Source: an uncultured bacterium (GTDB taxonomy: Bacteria; Cyanobacteriota; Vampirovibrionia; Gastranaerophilales; Gastranaerophilaceae). From it: 12,107 nucleotides of DNA. The stretch lies in contig URXT01000048.1 in assembly GCA_900551915.1 (NCBI GenBank), positions 1 through 12,107 of the forward strand, given 5' to 3'. This document shows, in pieces, positions 1 through 6,816 of this stretch (its first letter is position 1; each line of letters opens with the position of its first letter). A program made the position numbers and the translations under genes. Below the pieces are notes generated by a model. It had not been told where the DNA came from. It saw only the letters and a program-made list of their open reading frames with translations, and did not search any database.

Positions 1-67
<67 letters not shown>

Positions 68-106
68 TTATTAGTCTTTTTGCATTCAATACTGAACACA
101 ATTTAA

Positions 107-134
107 ATATTATCAAATAAATTTTTATTTTCAA
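107..134 (-). promoter_or_regulatory. Candidate sigma70 promoter for tRNA-Arg
   Basis: On the minus strand TTGAAA (134-129) is followed after 16 nt by TAATAT (112-107). Transcription would start near position 100, giving a leader of about 33 nt before the mature tRNA 5' end at 67. The surrounding 248 bp are extremely AT-rich, so chance matches are common and only position and spacing support the call. Confidence 0.35.
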
Positions 135-315
135 GCCCTAAATTTTAATTTCAAAATTATTAAATCTTATTTAAATTTTACTTGAATTATGAAGTTTAAT
201 TAAAAAATGATATATTATTAATAATTTCTCTTTTTAAATCTTTTTTTGTGTTTCATAATATATACATAAGTTTAGCATGCTTAATTTACATTGGTAGTAT
301 GAAAAGGAAAGTTTT

Positions 316-546
316 ATGGAAAAATCTTGCACAAAGGTGATTGACATGTATGGATATGAACTTACTTCAAGAGAAAGATTAATCCTTGAATTTATGACAG
401 AAGGTTACGAGAACAATGAAATTGCAGCAAAAATTTACGTTAGCATTCACACAGTTAAAGCTCATGTTAGTACAATTATTAAAAAACTAAATGCTAAAAA
501 CAGAACAGAAGCAGCTTGCAAAGCCGTTAGAATAGGAATCTGCTGA
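316..546 (+). CDS. Stand-alone LuxR/GerE-type HTH transcriptional regulator
   Basis: This 76-residue protein is almost entirely one LuxR C-terminal helix-turn-helix domain. It shows the family signature in order: L16-T-S-R-E at the first helix, G30-x(3)-N-E-I-A at the scaffold helix, S43-x-x-T-V-K-x-H (residues 43-50) at the recognition helix, then I-x-K-L-x-A-x-x-R-T-E-A (about 55-66). It has no receiver, PAS or autoinducer-binding domain, and the 15 residues before the HTH are too few to hold one. Activity could be set by expression level or a partner protein rather than phosphorylation. AAGGAA lies 7 nt before the ATG. It is transcribed in the same direction as the amidase gene 88 bp downstream, which has its own promoter. 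Its DNA target is unknown. Confidence 0.9.
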   Translation: MEKSCTKVIDMYGYELTSRERLILEFMTEGYENNEIAAKIYVSIHTVKAHVSTIIKKLNAKNRTEAACKAVRIGIC

Positions 547-583
547 TTATGTATGCACAAATTTGCATGAATTCTTAACATTT

Positions 584-612
584 TTGAATGTTTCATAAAT
601 TCTTATTATAAT
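584..612 (+). promoter_or_regulatory. Sigma70-type promoter of the amidase-murI unit
   Basis: TTGAAT (584-589), a 17-nt spacer and a perfect TATAAT (607-612) form one of the best promoters in the window. Transcription would begin near 619, leaving a leader of about 15 nt before the ATG at 634 with only a weak GTGAG as possible ribosome-binding site. A small dyad with ATGCA/TGCAT arms (553-568) lies just upstream of the -35 box and could bind a regulator. Confidence 0.65.
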
Positions 613-633
613 ATTCGTGTGAGATAATGATTT

Positions 634-2490
634 ATGAAAATAATTTTTAAAATTTTTCTATTATTTATAATGTTTATGTGTACATTTACTCAAAGTGTGT
701 TTGCTGAAGATGTATACAAAGTTACTTCCTTCAATTATGATACGTCGAATTCATTTATTCTTTTGACAGTTCCTGATACAATTCCGGAGCCGGTTATGCA
801 GAGTGTTAAATTTGTCAAAATGGAGAATCCGACAAGGGCATACTTTGATATTGATTCCTCTGTTTTGACAATACCAAGGCAAGACTGGACGTTCACATCA
901 AACGGACTGAAAAAAGTCATTGTAAGTCAATTTTCAACAAACCCTGACAAAGTTCGTGTTGTTATGTACTTTGATGACGATTATGACTTATCTAAAATCC
1001 ATTTTTACAGGATTAAGAACAATATTATAATCCAGATGAAAGACACAACCTGCAAAAATGACTATTTCCAAAACACATTTAGAGATGACCATGCTTCTGC
1101 AAGTGATTTTTACGAATATTTGACAATGACAACACAGGAAAAGCCACAAACCGATATTGCCGGACAAATTCAGGAAGCTTTTAATGCACAAATTACCTCA
1201 AGAAAAGAACTTAAACTTAACACAAAATACTATATTGAAAGCATAACGCCTAAACAAAATGCGGTTTTACTAAACGGCTTCGGGTCAATAACAATTGAAA
1301 AACCAATGATTTTGACAAATCCGTCAAGAATTGTCTATGATATTCCAAACACCCTGGTAAAAGGGTCAATTAGAAACACTGAATACAAACTCGGCGGTCT
1401 GGATACCGTAAAAATAGGCCAGTTTTCTGTAAACAAAGCGCGAATTGTAATCACAACAGAAAATGTTGACAAATATATCCCGATAATTTCAAGCGACAAC
1501 CAGTCCCTTTTAATTGCTAATTCTGATAAAACAAACAGCTTCAACCTGTTTACAAATACATCAAACATGATTTCATACTCTCACGAAAAAATTGACAGCC
1601 AGACAAGTTCTATGACCTTAGCTTTTACAAATCCAATTGTACACGGGCTTAACAGAAGTAATTCTGAACTGTTTGTGTATTTGTATAATGTACAAAATTA
1701 TAACGAATTAGATTTTAAAAATGCTTTTCAAGATACGATTTTTGCAAACGCAGAAATTAGCTTAATTCCGAAAATCGGTTTAAAGCTTCGTATACCGCTG
1801 GAACAGAACAGTCTTGTAAACACTTTTTTGGGCGCTGACGGAAAAGCGTTTAAAATAACTATAAAAACCCCGAAAAAAGATACCGAAGAATTAACAGAAC
1901 GCCCGAAAACGGTTATTACAATGCCTGTAATCATTCCAAAGCCAAGCGGCAAAGGTGTTAAAAAAGTTGTAATCGATGCAGGTCATGGCGGAAGCGATTA
2001 CGGAGCAATAAGAAATGATATTAACGAAAAAGACATAACTCTTGATGTTTCAAAACAAGTCAGAGATATGCTTGTCAAAAAAGGTTATATTGTTCAAATG
2101 ACACGCGATTCTGATGAATACGTTTCTCTTCAGGACAGAGTTGCAATCAGCGAAAACTTTGAACCGGATATTTTCGTAAGTATTCACGTAAACTCAAGCA
2201 CAGGCACAGAAGCAAGCGGAATTGAAACGCATTATTACCATCAGGAAAGCCTTTTCCTTGCTCAAACAGTTCACGCCTCTCTTGCCAGCGCAATCAAAAC
2301 TAAAAACAGAGGCCTGTTTAAATCTAAATTCTATGTAATAAACCACACGACAGACCCGGCAATATTAATTGAAATAGGATTTATTTCAAATCCGGCGGAA
2401 CGCGCGGAACTTATCAGCGCAGAACGTAAAAAAGCCACTGCAAAAGCCATTGTGGAAGGAGTTGAGAACTATTTTAAACAGCTTAAATAA
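634..2490 (+). CDS. amiC: N-acetylmuramoyl-L-alanine amidase with AMIN domains (AmiC type)
   Basis: A 618-residue exported peptidoglycan hydrolase that would cleave the amide bond between N-acetylmuramic acid and L-alanine of the stem peptide, typically during daughter-cell separation. Residues 1-24 form a signal peptide ending SVFA before ED. Two stretches, roughly 30-135 and 200-300, have the beta-rich pattern of AMIN domains, which target such amidases to the septum or wall. The C-terminal amidase_3 domain starts near 445. Its zinc ligands are visible as H451 in DAGHGG, E465 in NEKD and H518 in SIHVNS, and the catalytic glutamate is E580 in LIEIGFISNP, so the enzyme should be active. The gene overlaps murI; joining a wall hydrolase to D-glutamate supply links wall turnover and synthesis. 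I recall the same pair in cyanobacteria. Confidence 0.93.
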   Translation: MKIIFKIFLLFIMFMCTFTQSVFAEDVYKVTSFNYDTSNSFILLTVPDTIPEPVMQSVKFVKMENPTRAYFDIDSSVLTIPRQDWTFTSNGLKKVIVSQFSTNPDKVRVVMYFDDDYDLSKIHFYRIKNNIIIQMKDTTCKNDYFQNTFRDDHASASDFYEYLTMTTQEKPQTDIAGQIQEAFNAQITSRKELKLNTKYYIESITPKQNAVLLNGFGSITIEKPMILTNPSRIVYDIPNTLVKGSIRNTEYKLGGLDTVKIGQFSVNKARIVITTENVDKYIPIISSDNQSLLIANSDKTNSFNLFTNTSNMISYSHEKIDSQTSSMTLAFTNPIVHGLNRSNSELFVYLYNVQNYNELDFKNAFQDTIFANAEISLIPKIGLKLRIPLEQNSLVNTFLGADGKAFKITIKTPKKDTEELTERPKTVITMPVIIPKPSGKGVKKVVIDAGHGGSDYGAIRNDINEKDITLDVSKQVRDMLVKKGYIVQMTRDSDEYVSLQDRVAISENFEPDIFVSIHVNSSTGTEASGIETHYYHQESLFLAQTVHASLASAIKTKNRGLFKSKFYVINHTTDPAILIEIGFISNPAERAELISAERKKATAKAIVEGVENYFKQLK

Positions 2491-3280
2491 TAACCCAATT
2501 GGATTTTTCGACTCAGGAGTCGGCGGCGTAACGGTTTTTGAACAGGTAAAAAAACTTTTGCCAAATGAAGATTATATTTACTTTGGCGACACAAAAAACA
2601 TGCCTTACGGTGAAAAAACAGAAGCTCAATTGCTGGAGTTTGCCGACAACATTTTCAAATTTTTTGAAAAACAAAACGCAAAAGCTGTTGTAATGGCTTG
2701 TAACACAACGTCAGCCATAGTTTACGAAAGACTAAAAGACAAATACAACTTTAAAGTTTATCCGATAATCCAGTCTGTGGCAAAACAGTTTTCAGAACTT
2801 CCTATAAAGAGAATAGGTATTTTTGCAACTCCTGCGACTATAAATTCGCACTGCTACAAAAAAGAACTCCTTAAACACAATGACAAAATGGAGGTTGTCG
2901 AAATCGCCTGCCCCGAATGGGTAAGAATTGTCGAAGACGGCCGTGAAAATACAGAATTTGGCAGACAGGCAGTCGAATTAAAAATGCAGGAGATGCTGAT
3001 GTTCAATCCCGAAAAAATAGTTTTAGGCTGCACGCATTATCCTTATCTTATTGATATTTTGCAGAAATTTGCGCCAAAAGAGATGTTCATAAACCCTTCA
3101 GAAGAATTCGCAAAAATAATAAGAAACGATTTGGTATCGAAAAACCTATTAAATCAATCTCAAACTTCAGGCTATGAAAAGTTTTATGTAAGCGCAAACC
3201 CTGAAAAATTCCAAAAATCGGCTTCAATGTTTTATGAAATAAAAGACCTTCCGGTACTTACAGAATTTCAGCCGGCTTAG
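2450..3280 (+). CDS. murI: Glutamate racemase
   Basis: MurI interconverts L- and D-glutamate, supplying the D-glutamate of peptidoglycan stem peptides in the cytoplasm. With numbering from the TTG at 2450 (276 codons), the family motifs are FFDSGVGGVTV (D21, S22), GDTKNMPYG, the first catalytic cysteine C84 in ACNTTSA and the second, C194, in LGCTHYP with H196 beside it; all acid/base residues are present. The start is uncertain because no ATG or GTG occurs before the conserved core. TTG 2450 lacks a Shine-Dalgarno site and TTG 2462 abuts the AAGGAG at 2456-2461. An in-frame ATT at 2471 sits 9 nt after AAGGAG and would give a 269-residue protein of more normal N-terminal length. The coordinate given is the longest conventional reading. 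Every option overlaps the end of the amidase gene, which suggests translational coupling. Confidence 0.95.
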   Translation: MWKELRTILNSLNNNPIGFFDSGVGGVTVFEQVKKLLPNEDYIYFGDTKNMPYGEKTEAQLLEFADNIFKFFEKQNAKAVVMACNTTSAIVYERLKDKYNFKVYPIIQSVAKQFSELPIKRIGIFATPATINSHCYKKELLKHNDKMEVVEIACPEWVRIVEDGRENTEFGRQAVELKMQEMLMFNPEKIVLGCTHYPYLIDILQKFAPKEMFINPSEEFAKIIRNDLVSKNLLNQSQTSGYEKFYVSANPEKFQKSASMFYEIKDLPVLTEFQPA

Positions 3281-3358
3281 CCGGTTCACAAATCCAAATT
3301 ATTAACAAATGTAACGAATTTATAAACCTCTGAAATCCGTTAAATTTTCTTGTTTTTA

Positions 3359-3364
3359 TATAAT
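3359..3364 (+). promoter_or_regulatory. Candidate -10 box for the 129-residue coiled-coil gene
   Basis: A perfect TATAAT lies 31 nt upstream of the ATG at 3396 and would start transcription near 3371, leaving room for the AAGAGG ribosome-binding site at 3381-3386. No convincing -35 box is seen at the expected distance. The gene may also receive read-through from murI, since the only hairpin after murI (GCCGGC/GCCGGT around its stop codon, 3271-3285) lacks a T-tract. Confidence 0.35.
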
Positions 3365-3395
3365 TAAGAGAAGTAAAAACAAGAGGACGAGAGAG

Positions 3396-3785
3396 ATGGC
3401 AATATCAAATATTCAAGAAACATTGCTGATGTACACAAAACAAAAATCAATGATTAATGAAAAATTGGCAAATGTACAGTTCAATCTTATGAACGCGTCA
3501 AGAGAAAGTGCAGACTTACAGCAAAAATATAATGAGCAGCAGCAATATTATTATTATGAATATTACGAAGAGTCGCCGGATGAATATATGGCAGTAATGG
3601 AAATTCTGGAGAATGAACACGAATATGAACTTCAGAACCTGAACTCCTGGGAAGCACAGCTGGAAATGGACAAAAACAACTATGAAACCCGGCTGAATGA
3701 AATTACAACATTCGAAAGCTCCTGGACAAAGCTTCTTCAAACCAACATCAAAAACGATTTCACATACGGCGGAGCCGGAAAATAA
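3396..3785 (+). CDS. Small coiled-coil protein of unknown function
   Basis: I do not recognise this 129-residue protein. It has no signal peptide or membrane segment. Residues 1-45 are predicted helical. A Gln/Tyr-rich stretch (about 43-56, including a run of tyrosines) forms a linker, and an acidic, highly charged helix with heptad-like hydrophobics runs from about 60 to 115. The end is aromatic and Gly-rich (DFTYGGAGK). Its residues 15-41 align without gaps, at the same residue numbers, with the 179-residue protein at 5659: shared S18, N21, L31, R36, S38, A39 and conservative changes at 15, 17, 20, 24, 27, 40, 41. Both also carry an aromatic-E-S triplet near the end. A good AAGAGG site 9 nt before the ATG supports the start. 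The gene is a single unit between its own -10 box and a strong terminator. A structural or scaffolding role is only a guess. Confidence 0.8.
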   Translation: MAISNIQETLLMYTKQKSMINEKLANVQFNLMNASRESADLQQKYNEQQQYYYYEYYEESPDEYMAVMEILENEHEYELQNLNSWEAQLEMDKNNYETRLNEITTFESSWTKLLQTNIKNDFTYGGAGK

Positions 3786-3795
3786 TAAAACAGAT

Positions 3796-3827
3796 AAGCG
3801 GACTTTTAAAGCCCGCTTTTTTGTTTT
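3796..3827 (+). terminator. Intrinsic terminator after the 129-residue coiled-coil gene
   Basis: The arms at 3796-3806 and 3808-3818 pair over about ten base pairs with one A-C mismatch (AAGCGG...CCGCTT), with the top TTTTAAA opening to form the loop, followed by TTTTTTGTTTT. It lies 11 nt after the stop codon. The T-tract runs directly into the putative promoter of the next gene. Confidence 0.85.
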
Positions 3828-3838
3828 ATAATAGACTT
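3805..3838 (+). promoter_or_regulatory. Candidate promoter placing the DUF3326 transcript start on its ATG
   Basis: A perfect TATAAT occupies 3827-3832, with TTTAAA (3805-3810) 16 nt upstream as a weak -35 box. By the usual geometry, +1 falls on the A of the ATG at 3839. There is no Shine-Dalgarno sequence between the box and the ATG. The -35 half lies within the preceding terminator hairpin. Confidence 0.45.
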
Positions 3839-4810
3839 ATGCTGAAAACAGGCGACAAACTTGGTGCATTTATAGTTCCGACCGGCATCGGAGCAAGTAT
3901 CGGAGGCTTTGCGGGCGATGCAAGCTGTTATGCAAGAGAATTTTCAAAAAAGGCAAAACTTATTGTAAATCCTAATGTTGTGAATGCCGGTGTTTTCTCC
4001 GGTATAAATGAAAACATGTTTTATGTTGAAGGATTTACACTGGATGAATTTTTCAAAGGCAATTTGTGCCTCAAACCTTCTAACAACAATAAAATCGGAA
4101 TAATTTTCGACAAATCAATTCCTCAGGAGGTTTTAAATATTCATCTTAACACAGTTGGCGCAGTCCAAACCGTCTACGGTGTGGACGTTACAGGGTACGA
4201 AGTAACAGATGAAAACGTCGGTGTAGAATTTTTTATAAATGAACACGGAATTTCAACCGGCGCTGTGAAAAACCCCGAAACAATGTATCGTGCAGCAGAA
4301 AAATTAATTAACTGCGGAGCAGAAGCCATTGTTATTGTATGTCTTTTTGATGACCCGGAAGAAGAGAATTTAGACTATGCAAACGGCTCCGGAGTTGACC
4401 CTGTGGGCGGTGTTGAAGGAATAATTTCACATTGTATCTCTCAAAAATTTAAAATTCCATGCGCTCATTCGCCGGCATTCACTGATTACTCGATTTCAAC
4501 AGAGCTTGTCAACCCGAAATCCGCTTCTGAGTATATAACTCCGACATTTTTACCTTGCGTGCTTCTGGGGCTTAATAATGCACCAAAAATTGCGTTCTCA
4601 GACGGAATTTCAATTAATGAGCTTGATTTTCTTGTAATGCCGCATAACGCACTTGGTTCAACACCGGTTTTTGAAGCTTTGAAACGCAATATAAAAATTT
4701 ATGCAATAAAAGAAAATTCAACACTTCTTGATGTTACCAACGAAAAACTGTTTAAATCCGATAAGATTATTGAATTGCCCTCGTACGCAGAATGCCTCAA
4801 CCTTTTATAA
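3839..4810 (+). CDS. DUF3326 family protein of unknown function
   Basis: This 323-residue protein matches, by recognition, the DUF3326 family known from cyanobacteria and plants. Hallmarks are the N-terminal PTGIGASIGGFAGDA (residues 14-28), NPNVVNAGV soon after it, the central GVDPVGGVEG (185-194) followed by ISH, and IPCAHSPAF (206-214). The length is close to the family norm. There is no signal peptide or membrane helix, so it is presumably cytosolic; its biochemical role is unknown to me. I chose the ATG at 3839 because it gives the short N-terminus typical of the family. The in-frame TTG at 3821 lies in the terminator T-tract of the previous gene and lacks a ribosome-binding site. The ATG lacks one too, so translation may be leaderless. 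It is the strongest lineage clue in the window. Confidence 0.88.
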   Translation: MLKTGDKLGAFIVPTGIGASIGGFAGDASCYAREFSKKAKLIVNPNVVNAGVFSGINENMFYVEGFTLDEFFKGNLCLKPSNNNKIGIIFDKSIPQEVLNIHLNTVGAVQTVYGVDVTGYEVTDENVGVEFFINEHGISTGAVKNPETMYRAAEKLINCGAEAIVIVCLFDDPEEENLDYANGSGVDPVGGVEGIISHCISQKFKIPCAHSPAFTDYSISTELVNPKSASEYITPTFLPCVLLGLNNAPKIAFSDGISINELDFLVMPHNALGSTPVFEALKRNIKIYAIKENSTLLDVTNEKLFKSDKIIELPSYAECLNLL

Positions 4811-4869
4811 CCTGCAAACTACCGGCTTTCTCCTGCTGACAGGCTCTCAAAATTTCACGCAAAGAACAA

Positions 4870-4898
4870 TTGCAGGATAAAAATTTTTATAATATAAT
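4870..4898 (+). promoter_or_regulatory. Sigma70-type promoter of clpP
   Basis: TTGCAG (4870-4875), a 17-nt spacer and TATAAT (4893-4898) precede the gene; a second TATAAT overlaps at 4888-4893. Transcription would start near 4905, just upstream of the TTAGGAGAG ribosome-binding site. No heat-shock operator (such as a CIRCE dyad) is seen in the 113-bp gap. Confidence 0.6.
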
Positions 4899-4923
4899 AA
4901 TTATATTAAATTAGGAGAGAAAA

Positions 4924-5538
4924 ATGGATCAGGAAACTTACATGAGAATTATGGGCTACGTGCCGACCGTAATTGAAGCCTCTTCACGCGGCGAACGCTC
5001 ATTTGATATATTTTCAAGACTTTTGAGAGAAAGAATTATCTTTTTAGGCTCAGAAATCAATGACGAAGTTGCAAATTCAATTGTTGCACAGCTTTTGCTG
5101 CTTGACAGCGAAAACAACGAAAAAGACATTATGCTTTACATAAACAGCCCCGGCGGCGTAATCACAGCCGGAATGGCGATTTACGATACAATGAACCTGA
5201 TAAAATCAGATGTTTGCACAATTTGCCTTGGAGATGCCGCTTCAATGGGTGCATTCCTGTTGTGCTCCGGTGCAAAAGGCAAGAGAATGGCTCTGCCTAA
5301 TTCAAGAATAATGATTCACCAGCCTCTTGGCGGCGCACAAGGTCAGGCAACCGATATTGAGCTTGAAGCAAAAGAAATTCTTAGAATGAAAGATATGTTA
5401 ATCAGCATTATGGCAGAAAATTCCGGTCAGCCATATGAAAAAGTTAAGGAAGACTGCGAACGCGACCACTTCCTTACAGCCTTAGAAGCAAAGGAATACG
5501 GCTTGATTGACAAAGTAATTGAAAAGAACTCTTTGTAA
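4924..5538 (+). CDS. clpP: ATP-dependent Clp protease proteolytic subunit
   Basis: ClpP forms the two-ring, 14-subunit serine protease chamber that works with Clp/Hsp100 unfoldases on damaged or tagged cytosolic proteins. The 204-residue length is typical. The catalytic triad is intact: S107 in [10 protein letters not shown]132 in MIHQPLGG and D181 in DCERD, spaced exactly as in E. coli (25 and 49 residues). The IINSPGG-type motif appears as YINSPGG before the active serine. About ten residues precede the mature N-terminus and may be removed by processing. An AGGAGAG site precedes the ATG. Neither clpX nor tig is adjacent, unlike the common tig-clpP-clpX order; the gene stands alone between its own promoter and a strong terminator. 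Confidence 0.97.
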   Translation: MDQETYMRIMGYVPTVIEASSRGERSFDIFSRLLRERIIFLGSEINDEVANSIVAQLLLLDSENNEKDIMLYINSPGGVITAGMAIYDTMNLIKSDVCTICLGDAASMGAFLLCSGAKGKRMALPNSRIMIHQPLGGAQGQATDIELEAKEILRMKDMLISIMAENSGQPYEKVKEDCERDHFLTALEAKEYGLIDKVIEKNSL

Positions 5539-5558
5539 CAAAACTTTACAAAAAGTCT

Positions 5559-5596
5559 AAAAACATGCAATCGCGCGCGGTTGCATGTTTTTATAT
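5559..5596 (+). terminator. Intrinsic terminator of clpP
   Basis: A perfect 12-bp stem (arms 5559-5570 and 5581-5592, core ACATGCAA/TTGCATGT) is extended inward by T-G, C-G and G-C pairs around a CGCG loop. It runs into TTTTTATAT 20 nt after the clpP stop codon. This is the most stable hairpin in the window; the A-rich 5' arm means it could also stop transcription on the opposite strand. Confidence 0.9.
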
Positions 5597-5613
5597 ATAT
5601 GTGTAAAGGTCAA

Positions 5614-5630
5614 AAGGTTATACAAGGTTA
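5614..5630 (+). repeat. Direct repeat AAGGTTA, one helical turn apart
   Basis: AAGGTTA occurs at 5614-5620 and 5624-5630, a 10-bp period, with a partial copy AAAGGT at 5605-5610. It lies between the clpP terminator and the ribosome-binding site of the 179-residue protein, where a promoter would be expected. It could be a protein-binding site on one face of the helix or a chance feature of AT-rich spacer. Confidence 0.3.
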
Positions 5631-5658
5631 GTTAAAACAATTCAGGTAGGAGTTTATT

Positions 5659-6198
5659 ATGTCACTTCTTGTTTTCGGGTTTCGAAAATATTGGCTCATA
5701 CGGCGCAGAAGCGAATTAAATTACAGCATCTCCGCGTTGGTCAGAAAACTGGGTGATTTGCAAAGATATTCAGCAAACATCGGTGACGGAACCATTTCAA
5801 TGCAAAATATGATGAATATGCCATCCTCATTGTTCAACAGAGCAGTAGCCTTTATGGCGTTTTCACAAGCAGGAGCTATGCGCGGAGCACAGCAGAATAT
5901 GCAGATGATGGGTCCGCAAATTCAATACCAATTACAGCAAATGCAGCAATCACAACAAGGGCAAAATCCACAAGCCACTCAAATGTATCAACAATGGATA
6001 TTCCAAAACTTATATAAACAAGAACTTCAAAAATATCAAAAACATGAAGAAAAATTGTTACATCAACAGGAACAGGAAATTGAACAGGAAAAGGCAAGAC
6101 TGGAAGCAGAACTGAGAATGATTGACGCCGAGTATGAAAGCACTGCTCAGGCAGAAAAACAATCAGTAAACTTCTGGAAACCTGAGTACACAGCATAA
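5659..6198 (+). CDS. Q/M-rich coiled-coil protein of unknown function
   Basis: I do not recognise a named family in this 179-residue protein. Residues 9-41 are a basic, helical segment (RKYWLIRRRS onward). Residues 42-95 are rich in Met and small residues (SMQNMMNMP, FMAFSQAGAM). Residues 85-118 are Gln-rich and low in complexity, and about 120-165 form a highly charged coiled coil with alternating Gln/Glu/Lys. It ends with aromatics (NFWKPEYTA). There is no clear signal peptide; the first eight residues are hydrophobic but short. The N-terminal segment aligns ungapped with the 129-residue protein at 3396, suggesting remote paralogy. TAGGAG lies 6 nt before the ATG, supporting the start. The gene lies between the clpP terminator and a bidirectional terminator, so it is its own unit. 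A filament or scaffold role would suit the composition but is a guess. Confidence 0.82.
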   Translation: MSLLVFGFRKYWLIRRRSELNYSISALVRKLGDLQRYSANIGDGTISMQNMMNMPSSLFNRAVAFMAFSQAGAMRGAQQNMQMMGPQIQYQLQQMQQSQQGQNPQATQMYQQWIFQNLYKQELQKYQKHEEKLLHQQEQEIEQEKARLEAELRMIDAEYESTAQAEKQSVNFWKPEYTA

Positions 6199-6238
6199 AA
6201 AGTTTACAACTCCTCACCCCCTATAATTGACCCAAATT

Positions 6239-6272
6239 AAAGAGTCCGCTTCTCCTTTCGCGGGCTCTTTTT
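6239..6272. terminator. Bidirectional terminator between convergent genes
   Basis: AAAGAGTCCGC (6239-6249) pairs with GCGGGCTCTTT (6260-6270), 11 pairs including one T-G wobble, around a 10-nt pyrimidine-rich loop. It is followed by TTTTT on the plus strand and CTCTTTAATTT on the minus strand. It serves the 179-residue coiled-coil gene and probably the convergent formyltetrahydrofolate cyclo-ligase gene. Confidence 0.85.
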
Positions 6273-6306
6273 CATGTAAGCAGCCGCAAAAATTTCACAA
6301 AAATGT

Positions 6307-6816
6307 TCAATCCGTAATCACAAAATCAACAGGCACGTCAAACTTTTCAACAGGGAGTTTTTCAATCAAAAGCTGCCGCGCCACCGGAGTAATTGTTTTA
6401 ACTTTATTTTGCGCAAGGAATCTGTCATAAAACCCGCCGCCATAACCCAGCCGGAAACAGTTTTTATCTGCCGCAAGCGCCGGAACTATTGCCAAGTCAA
6501 GACAACACGGGTCAACGGGATTTGAACAGGGTTCTTTTATGTTAAAACTTGAAATCTCCAGAACATCGCCCTTTTTAAAAGGGCAAATTAAAAGTTCTTT
6601 ACCATTCACCTTTGGCAAAAAAAAGTTTTTGTCTTCGTCTAACAACGCAAGAAGATTTATTTCATATTTTGAAGGAGAATAAAGCAGAACATTCTTCGCC
6701 TGCTGAAACTCCGGATTTTGCCTGATTTTTCGGACAATTTTAGCACTAATAGCATCTAACGGCAATGTTTTTCTTAAACTTTTAGCCCATATCCTTAAGT
6801 CGGTTTTATTCTCCAT
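6307..6816 (-). CDS. 5-formyltetrahydrofolate cyclo-ligase
   Basis: This enzyme (MTHFS; ygfA/fau in other bacteria) uses ATP to convert 5-formyl-THF to 5,10-methenyl-THF, returning a storage or by-product folate to the one-carbon pool. The 169-residue length fits, slightly shorter than the 180-200 of many homologues. The family signature is RLGYGGGFYDRF (residues 122-133), which binds the nucleotide phosphates. A basic N-terminus with W10-A-K-S-L-R-K and the early YSPSKYEINL segment also fit. It is divergent from the corrinoid adenosyltransferase across 66 bp. No Shine-Dalgarno sequence precedes the ATG; the upstream bases are A/T only (AAAAAT), and a TATATT box lies exactly where a transcript would begin on the ATG. 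Confidence 0.93.
   Translation of the reverse strand: MENKTDLRIWAKSLRKTLPLDAISAKIVRKIRQNPEFQQAKNVLLYSPSKYEINLLALLDEDKNFFLPKVNGKELLICPFKKGDVLEISSFNIKEPCSNPVDPCCLDLAIVPALAADKNCFRLGYGGGFYDRFLAQNKVKTITPVARQLLIEKLPVEKFDVPVDFVITD

Noticed and set aside
214..225. Perfect palindrome ATTATTAATAAT upstream of the HTH gene
   Set aside because: It is made only of A and T within a very AT-rich spacer, where such palindromes arise by chance.
3271..3285. Terminator at the murI stop codon
   Set aside because: A six-pair GCCGGC/GCCGGT hairpin with a TTA loop is present, but no T-tract follows, so I did not annotate it.
3821..3838. An upstream in-frame TTG start for the DUF3326 gene
   Set aside because: It falls in the T-tract of the preceding terminator, has no ribosome-binding site and adds six residues not expected for the family.
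6227..6430. 67-codon plus-strand frame across the terminator and cyclo-ligase 3' end
   Set aside because: It runs through the terminator hairpin and overlaps a firmly identified gene on the other strand.
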